Source: Catellatospora sp. TT07R-123
GTDB lineage: Bacteria > Actinomycetota > Actinomycetes > Mycobacteriales > Micromonosporaceae
Assembly: GCF_018327705.1 (NCBI RefSeq)
Contig: NZ_BNEM01000002.1
Span: 2,728,001 to 2,792,000 of the forward strand
DNA: 64,000 bases
Direction of reading: 5' to 3'
Shown here: one piece after another, positions 57,074 to 64,000 of the stretch
How the letters are laid out: each line of letters opens with the position of its first letter
Position numbering within the stretch: position 1 is the first letter of the stretch
Program-made: the position numbers and the translations under genes
The notes under the pieces: generated by a model
Seen by the model: the letters and a program-made list of their open reading frames with translations, nothing else
What the model was told of the DNA's origin: nothing
Database searches by the model: none

Positions 57074-58162
57074 ATGACCGACGTCCTGTCCCGCCCCGCC
57101 CTCAACCGCGCCACGCTCGCCCGGCAGCTGCTGCTGGAACGGGCCGACCTGCCCGCCGAGCAGGCGGTCGCACGGCTGGCCGGGATGCAGGCGCAGGCGC
57201 CGAACCCGCCGTACACCGGGCTGTGGGCGCGGCTGGCCGGGTTCGCGCCCGAGCACCTGTCCCAGCTGGTCACCGAGCGCAAGGTGGTGCGGATCGCGCT
57301 GATGCGCGGCACGATCCACCTGGTCACCGCCGCCGACTGCCTGCTGCTGCGGCCGGTGGTCCAGCCCGTGCTCGACCGGCAGTTGCAGCACACCTTCGGC
57401 AGGCGGCTGACCGGTCTGGAACTCGCCGAGGTCGCGGCGCACGGCCGTGAGCTGGTCGAGCGGCAGCCGCTGACCTTCGCCGAGCTGGGCGAGCGGCTGG
57501 CCCGGCGCTGGCCCGGCCACGACGCCGACGCGCTCGCGCCGGTGGTGCGCACCCGCGTGCCGCTGGTGCAGGTGCCGCCGCGCGGGCTGTGGAACACCAG
57601 CGGCCAGGCCGCGCACACCTCGGCCGAGGCCTGGCTGGGCAGCGCGCTGCCGCAGCCGTCGGTGGACGGGGCGGTGCTGCGCTACCTGGCCGCGTACGGC
57701 CCGGCGAGCGTGCGCGACGCGCAGACCTGGTCGGGGCTGACCAGGCTGCGCGAGGTCTTCGACCGGCTGCGGCCCGGCCTGGTCACCTTCACCGACGAGT
57801 CCGGCACCACCCTGTACGACCTGCCCGACGCGCCCCGCCCGCCCGCCGACACGCCCGCGCCGGTCCGGCTGCTGGGCGAGTTCGACAACATGCTGCTGTC
57901 GTACGCCGACCGCTCCCGCGTCCTGTCTGAGCCGCACCGGGCCAGGGTGTTCACGGTCAACGGCATCATCCGGGCCACGGTGCTGGTCGACGGCGCCGTG
58001 GCCGGGATGTGGCGGCTGGACCGCGGCCGCGGCACCGCCACGGTCACCGTCGAGCTGTTCGGGCCGCAGCCGGCGGCCGTCCGCGACGAGATCGCCGCCG
58101 AGGCCGCCGCCCTGCTGACCTTCGCCGCCCCGGACACGGCCCACGACATCCGGCTAACGTGA
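57074..58162 (+). CDS. Winged-helix HTH_42 (YcaQ/AlkZ-like) protein
   Basis: A 362-aa protein of the HTH_42 superfamily. It opens LNRATLARQLLLERADLP, has the conserved AGMQAQAPNPPYTGLWARL and a mid-region GTIHLVTAADC. Related AlkZ/YcaQ enzymes are DNA glycosylases that unhook crosslinks using a QxQ or QxD motif. The MQAQAP here fits QxQ, but many actinobacterial members of this branch are uncharacterised. The ATG at 57074 is used; an upstream in-frame ATG (57065) is less likely. Confidence 0.82.
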   Translation: MTDVLSRPALNRATLARQLLLERADLPAEQAVARLAGMQAQAPNPPYTGLWARLAGFAPEHLSQLVTERKVVRIALMRGTIHLVTAADCLLLRPVVQPVLDRQLQHTFGRRLTGLELAEVAAHGRELVERQPLTFAELGERLARRWPGHDADALAPVVRTRVPLVQVPPRGLWNTSGQAAHTSAEAWLGSALPQPSVDGAVLRYLAAYGPASVRDAQTWSGLTRLREVFDRLRPGLVTFTDESGTTLYDLPDAPRPPADTPAPVRLLGEFDNMLLSYADRSRVLSEPHRARVFTVNGIIRATVLVDGAVAGMWRLDRGRGTATVTVELFGPQPAAVRDEIAAEAAALLTFAAPDTAHDIRLT

Positions 58163-59653
58163 GTCGGCCGGAACCACTACGAACTGGCCCATCATCCCCG
58201 CGTCCTCGTGGGCGAGCAGGTGGCAGTGGAACATGTACGCCGTGTTCGGGTCCGCGTAGTCGGCGAAGCGCATGACCAGCTCGTACGGCCGGTTCGGCGG
58301 CAGGTACACGGTGTCCTTCCAGCCCGCCAGCCACGGCGGCGGTGCGTGGCCGTCCACGCTCGCGACCTGGAACTGCACGTCGTGGATGTGGAAGTTGTGC
58401 GGCGTCCCGTCGTTGTTGACCACCCGCCACACCTCGGTCGTGCCGAGCACCGGCGCGGCGTCGACCCGGGCCGGCTCCATGCCCTTGCCGTTGATCGCGT
58501 GCCCGCCGAGGCTGAACGACCGCCGCTGCGCCGCGCCGGACGGGTCGAGGCGTGGCACGTCCACCAGCCGCTCCGGCACCTGCGGACGTGCCACGGCCCC
58601 ACTCGACACCCGCAGCTGCAGGATGTCGAGGGTGTCCGCGCCGCCGGAGAACCGGTCGAACAGCGGCGTCCCCAGCTGCGGCGGGTAGCTGCGCAGCACG
58701 ACCCGCTCGCCCGGCGCCACGGTCACCACGATCTCGGCCCGCTCCCCCGGCGACAGCATGATCCGCGATAGGTCGGCCCGCCGCGGCAGCAGCCCGCCGT
58801 CGCTGCCGACCAGCGCGAACGTACGCCCGTCGGCGAACCCGAAGTCGTAGGAGCGCGCGTTGGACGCGTTCAGCAGCCGCAACCGCACCCGCTGCGTGGT
58901 GACCTCCAGGTACGGCCCGACCGTCCCGTTGACCGCGACCGTGTCGCCGAGCACGCCGATGCCGCTCAGGAACGGGGCGGTGTCGTCGAGCCGCCCGTCG
59001 CCGTGGAACTTCTTGTCCTGGACGATCACCGGGAAGTCGTCGACGCCGTACTCGTGCGGCAGCGCCGCCACGTCGGTGGCCGGGTCGTCGACCAGGAACA
59101 TCCCGGCCAGGCCCTGGTACACGTGCTGCGCGGTCCGCCCGTGCGGGTGCGGGTGGTACCAGAGCGTCGCGGCGGGCTGGTCGATCTGCCAGGTCGGCGA
59201 CCAGGTCGTGCCGGGTTCGATGCCCTGGTACGGCCCGCCGTCCATGCCCGCGGGCAGGTGCATGCCGTGCCAGTGCAGCGTGGTCGCCTCGTCCAGCCCG
59301 TTGGCGACGTCGACGACGACCTGCTCGCCCCGGGCCGCCCGCAGCGTCGGGCCGAGGTACGACCCGCCGTACCCCCGGGTCGGGGTGGCGCCGTGCCCGA
59401 AGTCGTGCGTGCCCGCCTGGGCCTTCAGCTCGAACACGCGCCGCCCCTGCGCGTCGAGGTGCGACGGGGCCAGCGGCGGCACCGCCAGCGGCCGGGTGAA
59501 GTCCACCTGGTCGGCGGTGGACAGCACCGCGCTGTTCCACACCCAGACCCCCGCGCCCGTACACAGCCCGCACAGCACCAGCACCGTCACGACCAGCACC
59601 ACGAGTACCTGCCTGAGCCGCACCCTGATCCCCGTCCCTCTTCCGTCCCGCAT
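58154..59653 (-). CDS. Membrane-anchored multicopper oxidase
   Basis: A 499-aa laccase-like enzyme. A signal anchor (about 12-35) is followed by three cupredoxin domains. Copper ligands lie in LHWHGMHLP, WYHPHPHGRT, HNFHIHDVQF and MFHCHLLAHEDAGMM; the last holds the T1 Cys flanked by His and a Met axial ligand. It may oxidise Cu(I), Fe(II) or phenols outside the cell. It ends 9 bp inside the convergent HTH_42 gene. The 160 bp between its start and the MFS gene hold the possible iron box. Confidence 0.9.
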   Translation of the reverse strand: MRDGRGTGIRVRLRQVLVVLVVTVLVLCGLCTGAGVWVWNSAVLSTADQVDFTRPLAVPPLAPSHLDAQGRRVFELKAQAGTHDFGHGATPTRGYGGSYLGPTLRAARGEQVVVDVANGLDEATTLHWHGMHLPAGMDGGPYQGIEPGTTWSPTWQIDQPAATLWYHPHPHGRTAQHVYQGLAGMFLVDDPATDVAALPHEYGVDDFPVIVQDKKFHGDGRLDDTAPFLSGIGVLGDTVAVNGTVGPYLEVTTQRVRLRLLNASNARSYDFGFADGRTFALVGSDGGLLPRRADLSRIMLSPGERAEIVVTVAPGERVVLRSYPPQLGTPLFDRFSGGADTLDILQLRVSSGAVARPQVPERLVDVPRLDPSGAAQRRSFSLGGHAINGKGMEPARVDAAPVLGTTEVWRVVNNDGTPHNFHIHDVQFQVASVDGHAPPPWLAGWKDTVYLPPNRPYELVMRFADYADPNTAYMFHCHLLAHEDAGMMGQFVVVPADSR

Positions 59654-59775
59654 GGTCGAAGGGAGGGTGGCGCAGGGGGCCGGGCGCCGTCGAGGGATCG
59701 ACGCCGATACCAGGGCAGAAGTCAGGGGAACCCCGAGCCGGGCTCGTGGCCTGTGTCGGAGTTCACCCGGATAAG

Positions 59776-59794
59776 TAAGGTGAGGTTCGCCGAG
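59776..59794. promoter_or_regulatory. Possible IdeR/DmdR iron box
   Basis: TAAGGTGAGGTTCGCCGAG matches 13 of 19 positions of the actinobacterial iron-box consensus TTAGGTTAGGCTCACCTAA. It lies 9 bp upstream of a -10-like TACCTT (59803-59808), itself 6 bp before the GTG of the MFS gene, a repressing position. Promoter and leaderless start are inferred. Confidence 0.35.
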
Positions 59795-59814
59795 AGAGCG
59801 CTTACCTTCGTGGG

Positions 59815-61002
59815 GTGAGCGCCGACAGATCAACCCGTACCCCCTGGCCGGTGGCAGCGCTGGTGCTGTTCACGGCCTCGACCTTCCTGTCGGTGACCAC
59901 CGAGATGCTGCCCACGGGCCTGCTCACCGCGATGAGCCGCGACCTGCACGCCTCCGAGGCCCGCGTCGGCATCCTCGTCACCGGGTACGCCCTGATGGTC
60001 GCCCTGTTCGCCGCCCCGCTCGGCCGGGCCACCGCGCGCATCCGCCGCCGCGTCCTGTTCACCGGCGCCCTGGCCGGGTACGCCGCCAGCAACGTGCTGA
60101 TGGCCGTGGCCACGGTGTACCCCGTCGCCGCCGTCGCCCGCCTCACCGGCGGCCTCACCCACGGCCTGTTCTGGGCCATGCTCGCCGGGTACATCGCCCG
60201 CATGGTCGACCCGGCCCGGCTCGGCCGCGCCATGACCCTGGTCTTCACCGGCGGCACGCTGGCGATCCTGCTCGGCGTCCCGGCGGGCACCGCGCTGGGC
60301 GTCGCGGTCGGCTGGCGCATGGCGTTCGTCGTGCTCGCGGCCGTGTCGCTGCTGCTGGTGCTGCTCGGCTGGCGCATCCTGCCCGACCTGCCCGGCGCCG
60401 ACGGCGCCGACGAGCTCAGCCTGCTCCAGGTGCTGCGCACCCCGGCGGTGACCGTGGTCGTGCTCACCACCGCCGTCACCATGCTCGGCTTCTTCAGCTT
60501 CTTCACCTACATCTCCCCGTTCCTGCTGCACGCGGGCGTGAGCGAGCAGGGCCTGAGCCCGGTGCTGCTCGGCTACGGCGTCGCCGGGGCGGTCGGGCTG
60601 TTCGTGACCGGCCTGCTCATCGACAAGCGGCCCCGCGTCGCCATGCTCGGCGGCGCCGTCCTGCTGACGGGGGCGCTGGCGCTGATGGCCGTCGGCCGCG
60701 GCTCGGTCCCGCTGGCCGTGATCGGCGCCTGCCTGGCCGGCATGGCACTGAACTCGCAGGCCCTGGGCGTGCAGGCGGCCACCCTGCGGGCCGCCCCGGC
60801 CGGGGCCACCGACACCGCGTCGGCCCTGAACGCGTCGGCGTTCAACATCGGCATCGGCGGCGGCGCGCTGGCCGGCGGGCTCGTCCTGGATTCGTTCGGC
60901 GTGGCCGCGTTGCCGCTGGTCGCGGCCGTGCTGACCGGCATCGGCCTGGTCGGTGTGGCGGCCGGGCGGCGCAACGGGTTCCCCGCCACAGTCCCCCTGT
61001 GA
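59815..61002 (+). CDS. MFS transporter, DHA1 (AraJ/Bcr-like)
   Basis: A 395-aa, 12-helix exporter starting [20 protein letters not shown], with [14 protein letters not shown] after helix 2 and a motif C-like [17 protein letters not shown]. This is the sugar-efflux/drug-export branch (YdhP/AraJ). No ribosome binding site is present, and TACCTT upstream suggests leaderless expression. A possible iron box in the promoter hints at siderophore export, but there is no siderophore gene nearby. Confidence 0.87.
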   Translation: MSADRSTRTPWPVAALVLFTASTFLSVTTEMLPTGLLTAMSRDLHASEARVGILVTGYALMVALFAAPLGRATARIRRRVLFTGALAGYAASNVLMAVATVYPVAAVARLTGGLTHGLFWAMLAGYIARMVDPARLGRAMTLVFTGGTLAILLGVPAGTALGVAVGWRMAFVVLAAVSLLLVLLGWRILPDLPGADGADELSLLQVLRTPAVTVVVLTTAVTMLGFFSFFTYISPFLLHAGVSEQGLSPVLLGYGVAGAVGLFVTGLLIDKRPRVAMLGGAVLLTGALALMAVGRGSVPLAVIGACLAGMALNSQALGVQAATLRAAPAGATDTASALNASAFNIGIGGGALAGGLVLDSFGVAALPLVAAVLTGIGLVGVAAGRRNGFPATVPL

Positions 61003-61036
61003 CCCTTTCCAGGTCACGGGCGGGCAGAATGGCCAC

Positions 61037-63427
61037 GTGACGACGTCCATTGCACAGCGCATCGCCGAGGAGCTCGGCGTACGGCAGAACCAGGTCACCG
61101 CGGCGGTCGAGCTGCTCGACGGCGGAGCGACGGTCCCGTTCGTCGCGCGTTACCGCAAGGAGGTGACCGGGGCACTGGACGACGCACAGCTGCGCACGCT
61201 GGAGGAGCGGCTGCGCTACCTGCGCGAGCTGGAGGAGCGGCGCGGCACGATCCTGGAGTCGATCCGGTCCCAGGGCAAGCTCGACGACGCCCTCGAAGCG
61301 CTGATCATGGGGGCGGACTCGAAGGCCCGGCTGGAGGACATCTACCTGCCGTACAAGCCCAAGCGCCGCACCAAGGCCATGATCGCCCGCGAGGCCGGGC
61401 TGGAGCCGCTGGCCGACACGCTGATCGGCGACCCGTCGCAGGACCCGCAGGCCACCGCCGCAGGCTACGTCGACGCCGACCGGGGCGTGGCCGACGTCGC
61501 CGCCGCGCTCGAAGGCGCCCGGTCGATCCTGGTCGAGCGCTTCGGCGAGGACGCCGACCTGATCGGCGCGCTGCGCGAGCAGATGTGGACCCGGGGCCGG
61601 CTGGTCTCGAAGATGCGCGAGGGCAAGGCCGACGACGGGGCGAAGTTCTCCGACTACTTCGACTTCTCCGAGCCGTACGCCAAGCTGCCCTCGCACCGCA
61701 TCCTGGCCATGTTCCGGGGCGAGAAGGAGGAGGTCCTCGACCTCGTCACCGAGCCCGACGAGCCCGCGCCCGAGGGCGCCCCGGCCGGGCCGACCATCTT
61801 CGAGCAGCGCATCGCGGCCAAGTTCGGCATCTCCGAGCGCGGCCGCCCCGCCGACAAGTGGCTCAACGACACCGTCCGCTGGGCCTGGCGCACCCGCATC
61901 CTGGTCCACCTGGGCCTGGACCTGCGCACCCGGCTGTTTCAGGCCGCCGAGGAGGAGGCGGTGCGGGTCTTCGCGATGAACCTGCGCGACCTGCTGCTGG
62001 CCGCCCCGGCGGGCACCCGCGCCACGATGGGCCTGGACCCGGGCTTCCGCACCGGCGTCAAGGTCGCCGTCGTCGACGCCACCGGCAAGGTCGTCGCGTA
62101 CGAGACCATCTACCCGCACGTGCCGGCGAACCGCTGGAACGAGTCCCTGGCGACGCTGGCCAAGCTGTGCGCCGCGCACAAGGTCGAGCTGATCGCGATC
62201 GGCAACGGCACCGCCTCCCGCGAGACCGACAAGCTCGCCACGGACCTGATCAAGATGGCGCCGCAGCTCAACCTCACCAAGATCGTGGTGTCGGAGGCGG
62301 GCGCGTCGGTCTACTCGGCGTCGGCGTACGCCTCGCAGGAGCTGCCCAGCCTCGACGTCTCCATCCGGGGCGCGGTCTCCATCGCCCGCCGCCTCCAGGA
62401 CCCGCTCGCCGAGCTCGTCAAGATCGACCCGAAGTCGATCGGCGTCGGCCAGTACCAGCACGACCTGTCCGAGGTGAAGCTGTCGCGCTCGCTGGACGCC
62501 GTCGTCGAGGACTGTGTGAACGGCGTCGGCGTCGACGTGAACACCGCGTCGGCCCCGCTGCTGGCCCGGGTCTCCGGCATCAGCGCCGGGCTGGCCGAGA
62601 ACATCGTGCTGCACCGCGACGCCAACGGGCCGTTCCGGTCCCGTACCGCGCTCAAGGACGTGGCGCGGCTGGGCCCGAAGGCGTTCGAGCAGTGCGCGGG
62701 CTTCCTGCGCATCCCCAACGGCGACAACCCGCTCGACGCCTCCAGCGTGCACCCCGAGTCATACCCGGTGGTGCAGCGGATCCTGAAGCAGAACGCCGTC
62801 GAGATGGCCAAGCTGGTCGGCAACGGCTCGCTGCTGCGCACCCTCAAGCCCGCCGAGTACGCCGACGACGTCTTCGGCCTGCCGACGGTCACCGACATCA
62901 TCAAGGAGCTGGAGAAGCCCGGCCGCGACCCGCGCCCGGCCTTCAAGACCGCCTCGTTCAAGGACGGCGTCGAGAAGATCGGCGACCTCCAGCCCGGCAT
63001 GCTGCTGGAGGGCGTGGTCACGAACGTGGCCGCGTTCGGCGCGTTCGTCGACATCGGCGTCCACCAGGACGGCCTGGTGCACGTGTCGGCGCTGTCGCAC
63101 ACGTTCGTCAAGGACCCGCGCGACGTGGTCAAGTCCGGTGACGTGGTCAAGGTCAAGGTGCTGGACGTGGACATCCCGCGCAAGCGCATCTCGCTGACCC
63201 TGCGCCTGGACGACGAGGCGACCCCGGCGGCCGGCGGCGGCAACCGCCCCGGCGGCCAGCGCGGCGGCGACAACCGCAGCGGCGGTGGCGGCGGCCAGCG
63301 CGGCGGCGGCGACCGGGGCGGCCAGCGCAGCGGCGGCGGGCAGCCCCGCCAGCAGCGCAACGAGCCGATCGCCAACAACGCCATGGCCGAGGCCCTGCGC
63401 CGCGCCGGCCTCGACAAGCTCCGCTGA
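61037..63427 (+). CDS. tex: Tex-family transcription accessory RNA-binding protein
   Basis: A 796-aa protein. Domains in order: N-terminal helical Tex_N region ([20 protein letters not shown]), YqgF/RNase H-like domain ([17 protein letters not shown]), helix-hairpin-helix repeats ([17 protein letters not shown]), and a C-terminal S1 domain ([20 protein letters not shown]). An additional Gly/Arg/Gln-rich tail (about 735-775) is disordered and RGG-like, common in actinobacterial Tex. Tex binds RNA polymerase and nucleic acids and affects transcript processing. The GTG at 61037 starts the conserved domain. Confidence 0.95.
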   Translation: MTTSIAQRIAEELGVRQNQVTAAVELLDGGATVPFVARYRKEVTGALDDAQLRTLEERLRYLRELEERRGTILESIRSQGKLDDALEALIMGADSKARLEDIYLPYKPKRRTKAMIAREAGLEPLADTLIGDPSQDPQATAAGYVDADRGVADVAAALEGARSILVERFGEDADLIGALREQMWTRGRLVSKMREGKADDGAKFSDYFDFSEPYAKLPSHRILAMFRGEKEEVLDLVTEPDEPAPEGAPAGPTIFEQRIAAKFGISERGRPADKWLNDTVRWAWRTRILVHLGLDLRTRLFQAAEEEAVRVFAMNLRDLLLAAPAGTRATMGLDPGFRTGVKVAVVDATGKVVAYETIYPHVPANRWNESLATLAKLCAAHKVELIAIGNGTASRETDKLATDLIKMAPQLNLTKIVVSEAGASVYSASAYASQELPSLDVSIRGAVSIARRLQDPLAELVKIDPKSIGVGQYQHDLSEVKLSRSLDAVVEDCVNGVGVDVNTASAPLLARVSGISAGLAENIVLHRDANGPFRSRTALKDVARLGPKAFEQCAGFLRIPNGDNPLDASSVHPESYPVVQRILKQNAVEMAKLVGNGSLLRTLKPAEYADDVFGLPTVTDIIKELEKPGRDPRPAFKTASFKDGVEKIGDLQPGMLLEGVVTNVAAFGAFVDIGVHQDGLVHVSALSHTFVKDPRDVVKSGDVVKVKVLDVDIPRKRISLTLRLDDEATPAAGGGNRPGGQRGGDNRSGGGGGQRGGGDRGGQRSGGGQPRQQRNEPIANNAMAEALRRAGLDKLR

Positions 63428-63445
63428 CGGGCCCAAGGTCATCCA

Positions 63446-63501
63446 AGTTGCCGGGCAATCGGTGGTATCGCACTCGCCATACCACCGATTGCCCGGCAAC
63501 T
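63446..63501. repeat. Intergenic inverted repeat, family A, copy 5
   Basis: AGTTGCCGGGCAATCGGTGG with TAT (63446-63468) and its perfect complement (63479-63501) enclose only 10 bp. Outer CCAAGG/CTTGG adds pairing. It follows tex by 18 bp and may terminate it. Confidence 0.9.
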
Positions 63502-63583
63502 CGACCGATCTTGGGGCGGCGGGACCACGCGACGACGATCTTCGGGGCAGCGCGACGAGCGCACACCGGTTACCTTGCCGAGC

Positions 63584-64000
63584 GTGACTCGCCCATGGCT
63601 GCGGCTGACCGCGCTCGTCCTCACGGCCGCCCTGACCGGCTGCTCCGTCAACGGCCCGGCGGACCGGGACGCCGATCCGCCCGCCGCCTGCGCCACCCCT
63701 GACGCGGTGACCGTCCAGACCGACTCCGCCGTATGGCAGCAGGCCCTGTCCGGCGTCGGCACCCCCGTCGAGGCGCACTGGCTGGCCCGGCCCGCCGCGA
63801 ACGCCTGCTCCCGCGCACCGGGCCTGTCCGACTGGTACCACGAGGTCGTCCTGCGCCTGCAACCTGACGTCGCCCGGGCCCTGGCGAGCGCCTACCAGTG
63901 GGCGCCCGTCACCGAGGCGCCGAAGATCCACGCGAAGCTGGCCCCGTTCGTCCCCGCCGGAACCACCTGGTCCCGCAGCGACGGCTACGAGCAGGCGCAC
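63584..64000 (+). CDS. Putative lipoprotein, 3' end outside the window
   Basis: The reading frame is open from the GTG at 63584 to the window edge (139 codons). It starts TRPWLRLTALVLTAALTGC, a lipoprotein signal with lipobox LTGC. The mature part has paired Cys (AACATPD, ANACSRA) and no recognised domain. TACCTT (63571-63576) seven bases before the GTG, and no ribosome binding site, suggest a leaderless mRNA. Confidence 0.75.
   Translation, partial: MTRPWLRLTALVLTAALTGCSVNGPADRDADPPAACATPDAVTVQTDSAVWQQALSGVGTPVEAHWLARPAANACSRAPGLSDWYHEVVLRLQPDVARALASAYQWAPVTEAPKIHAKLAPFVPAGTTWSRSDGYEQAH

Noticed and set aside
1-64000. CRISPR array, insertion sequence or prophage
   Set aside because: No regularly spaced direct repeats, transposase, integrase or phage structural genes were seen; the dispersed palindromes have no coding content.

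Overview
The window is high-GC, gene-dense actinobacterial chromosome. It has GTG/TTG starts, ATGA/GTGA stop-start overlaps, Tat and lipobox secretion signals, a SARP regulator, a SigB/F-type sigma factor and leaderless promoters. The gene content (CBM2-linked glycoside hydrolase, FG-GAP amidase, SpoOM, Pit with DUF47) and a long palindrome of the type I associate with Micromonosporaceae suggest that family. This is an inference, because no rRNA or species marker is present. I see no IS element, prophage, CRISPR array or canonical tRNA gene.

Left part (1-14.7 kb): a secreted peptidoglycan amidase with six FG-GAP repeats; a sulfatase preceded by a Cys-containing leader peptide and followed by its formylglycine-generating enzyme; a small K+ channel; an RlpA-like wall protein; a DinB-like protein; prolyl-tRNA synthetase; an RDD membrane protein with a repetitive helical tail; and a LacI regulator next to a secreted GH26-CBM2 beta-mannanase. 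Next (14.7-18.4 kb) come an MBL hydrolase, a small protein resembling a RiPP leader, a Pit phosphate transporter coupled to DUF47, and a conserved actinobacterial protein of unknown function.

The most unusual locus is 18.37-18.80 kb. Two RNAs there fold as tRNA-like bodies in permuted order: T-arm, acceptor 3' strand, 7-nt loop, acceptor 5' strand, D-arm. Each sits on a stalk carrying GACGAAC, which matches the Ro60-binding motif I recall for bacterial Y RNAs (YrlA type). No TROVE/Ro60 gene lies nearby; the neighbour is the 244-aa unknown protein.

Middle (18.8-43 kb): a second RDD module, lipoproteins (M23, fasciclin), an EmrB-type exporter, a NarL-type two-component system, a SUKH protein, an HD hydrolase, a GlxA regulator beside a membrane-anchored DJ-1 protein, an Hsp70-like/beta-propeller protein, an AI-2E family transporter, a MacAB-like operon and an AfsR-like SARP. 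Right part (43-64 kb): sigma factor, glycosyltransferase plus debranching-type glucosidase, MFS with a divergent GlxA regulator, DUF2277, SpoOM, ManA, nucleotide-sugar dehydrogenase, EcsC, amidase, YcaQ-like protein, multicopper oxidase, MFS with a possible iron box, Tex, and a truncated lipoprotein at the edge.

Three families of intergenic long inverted repeats (five, two and two copies) lie between genes across the whole window.
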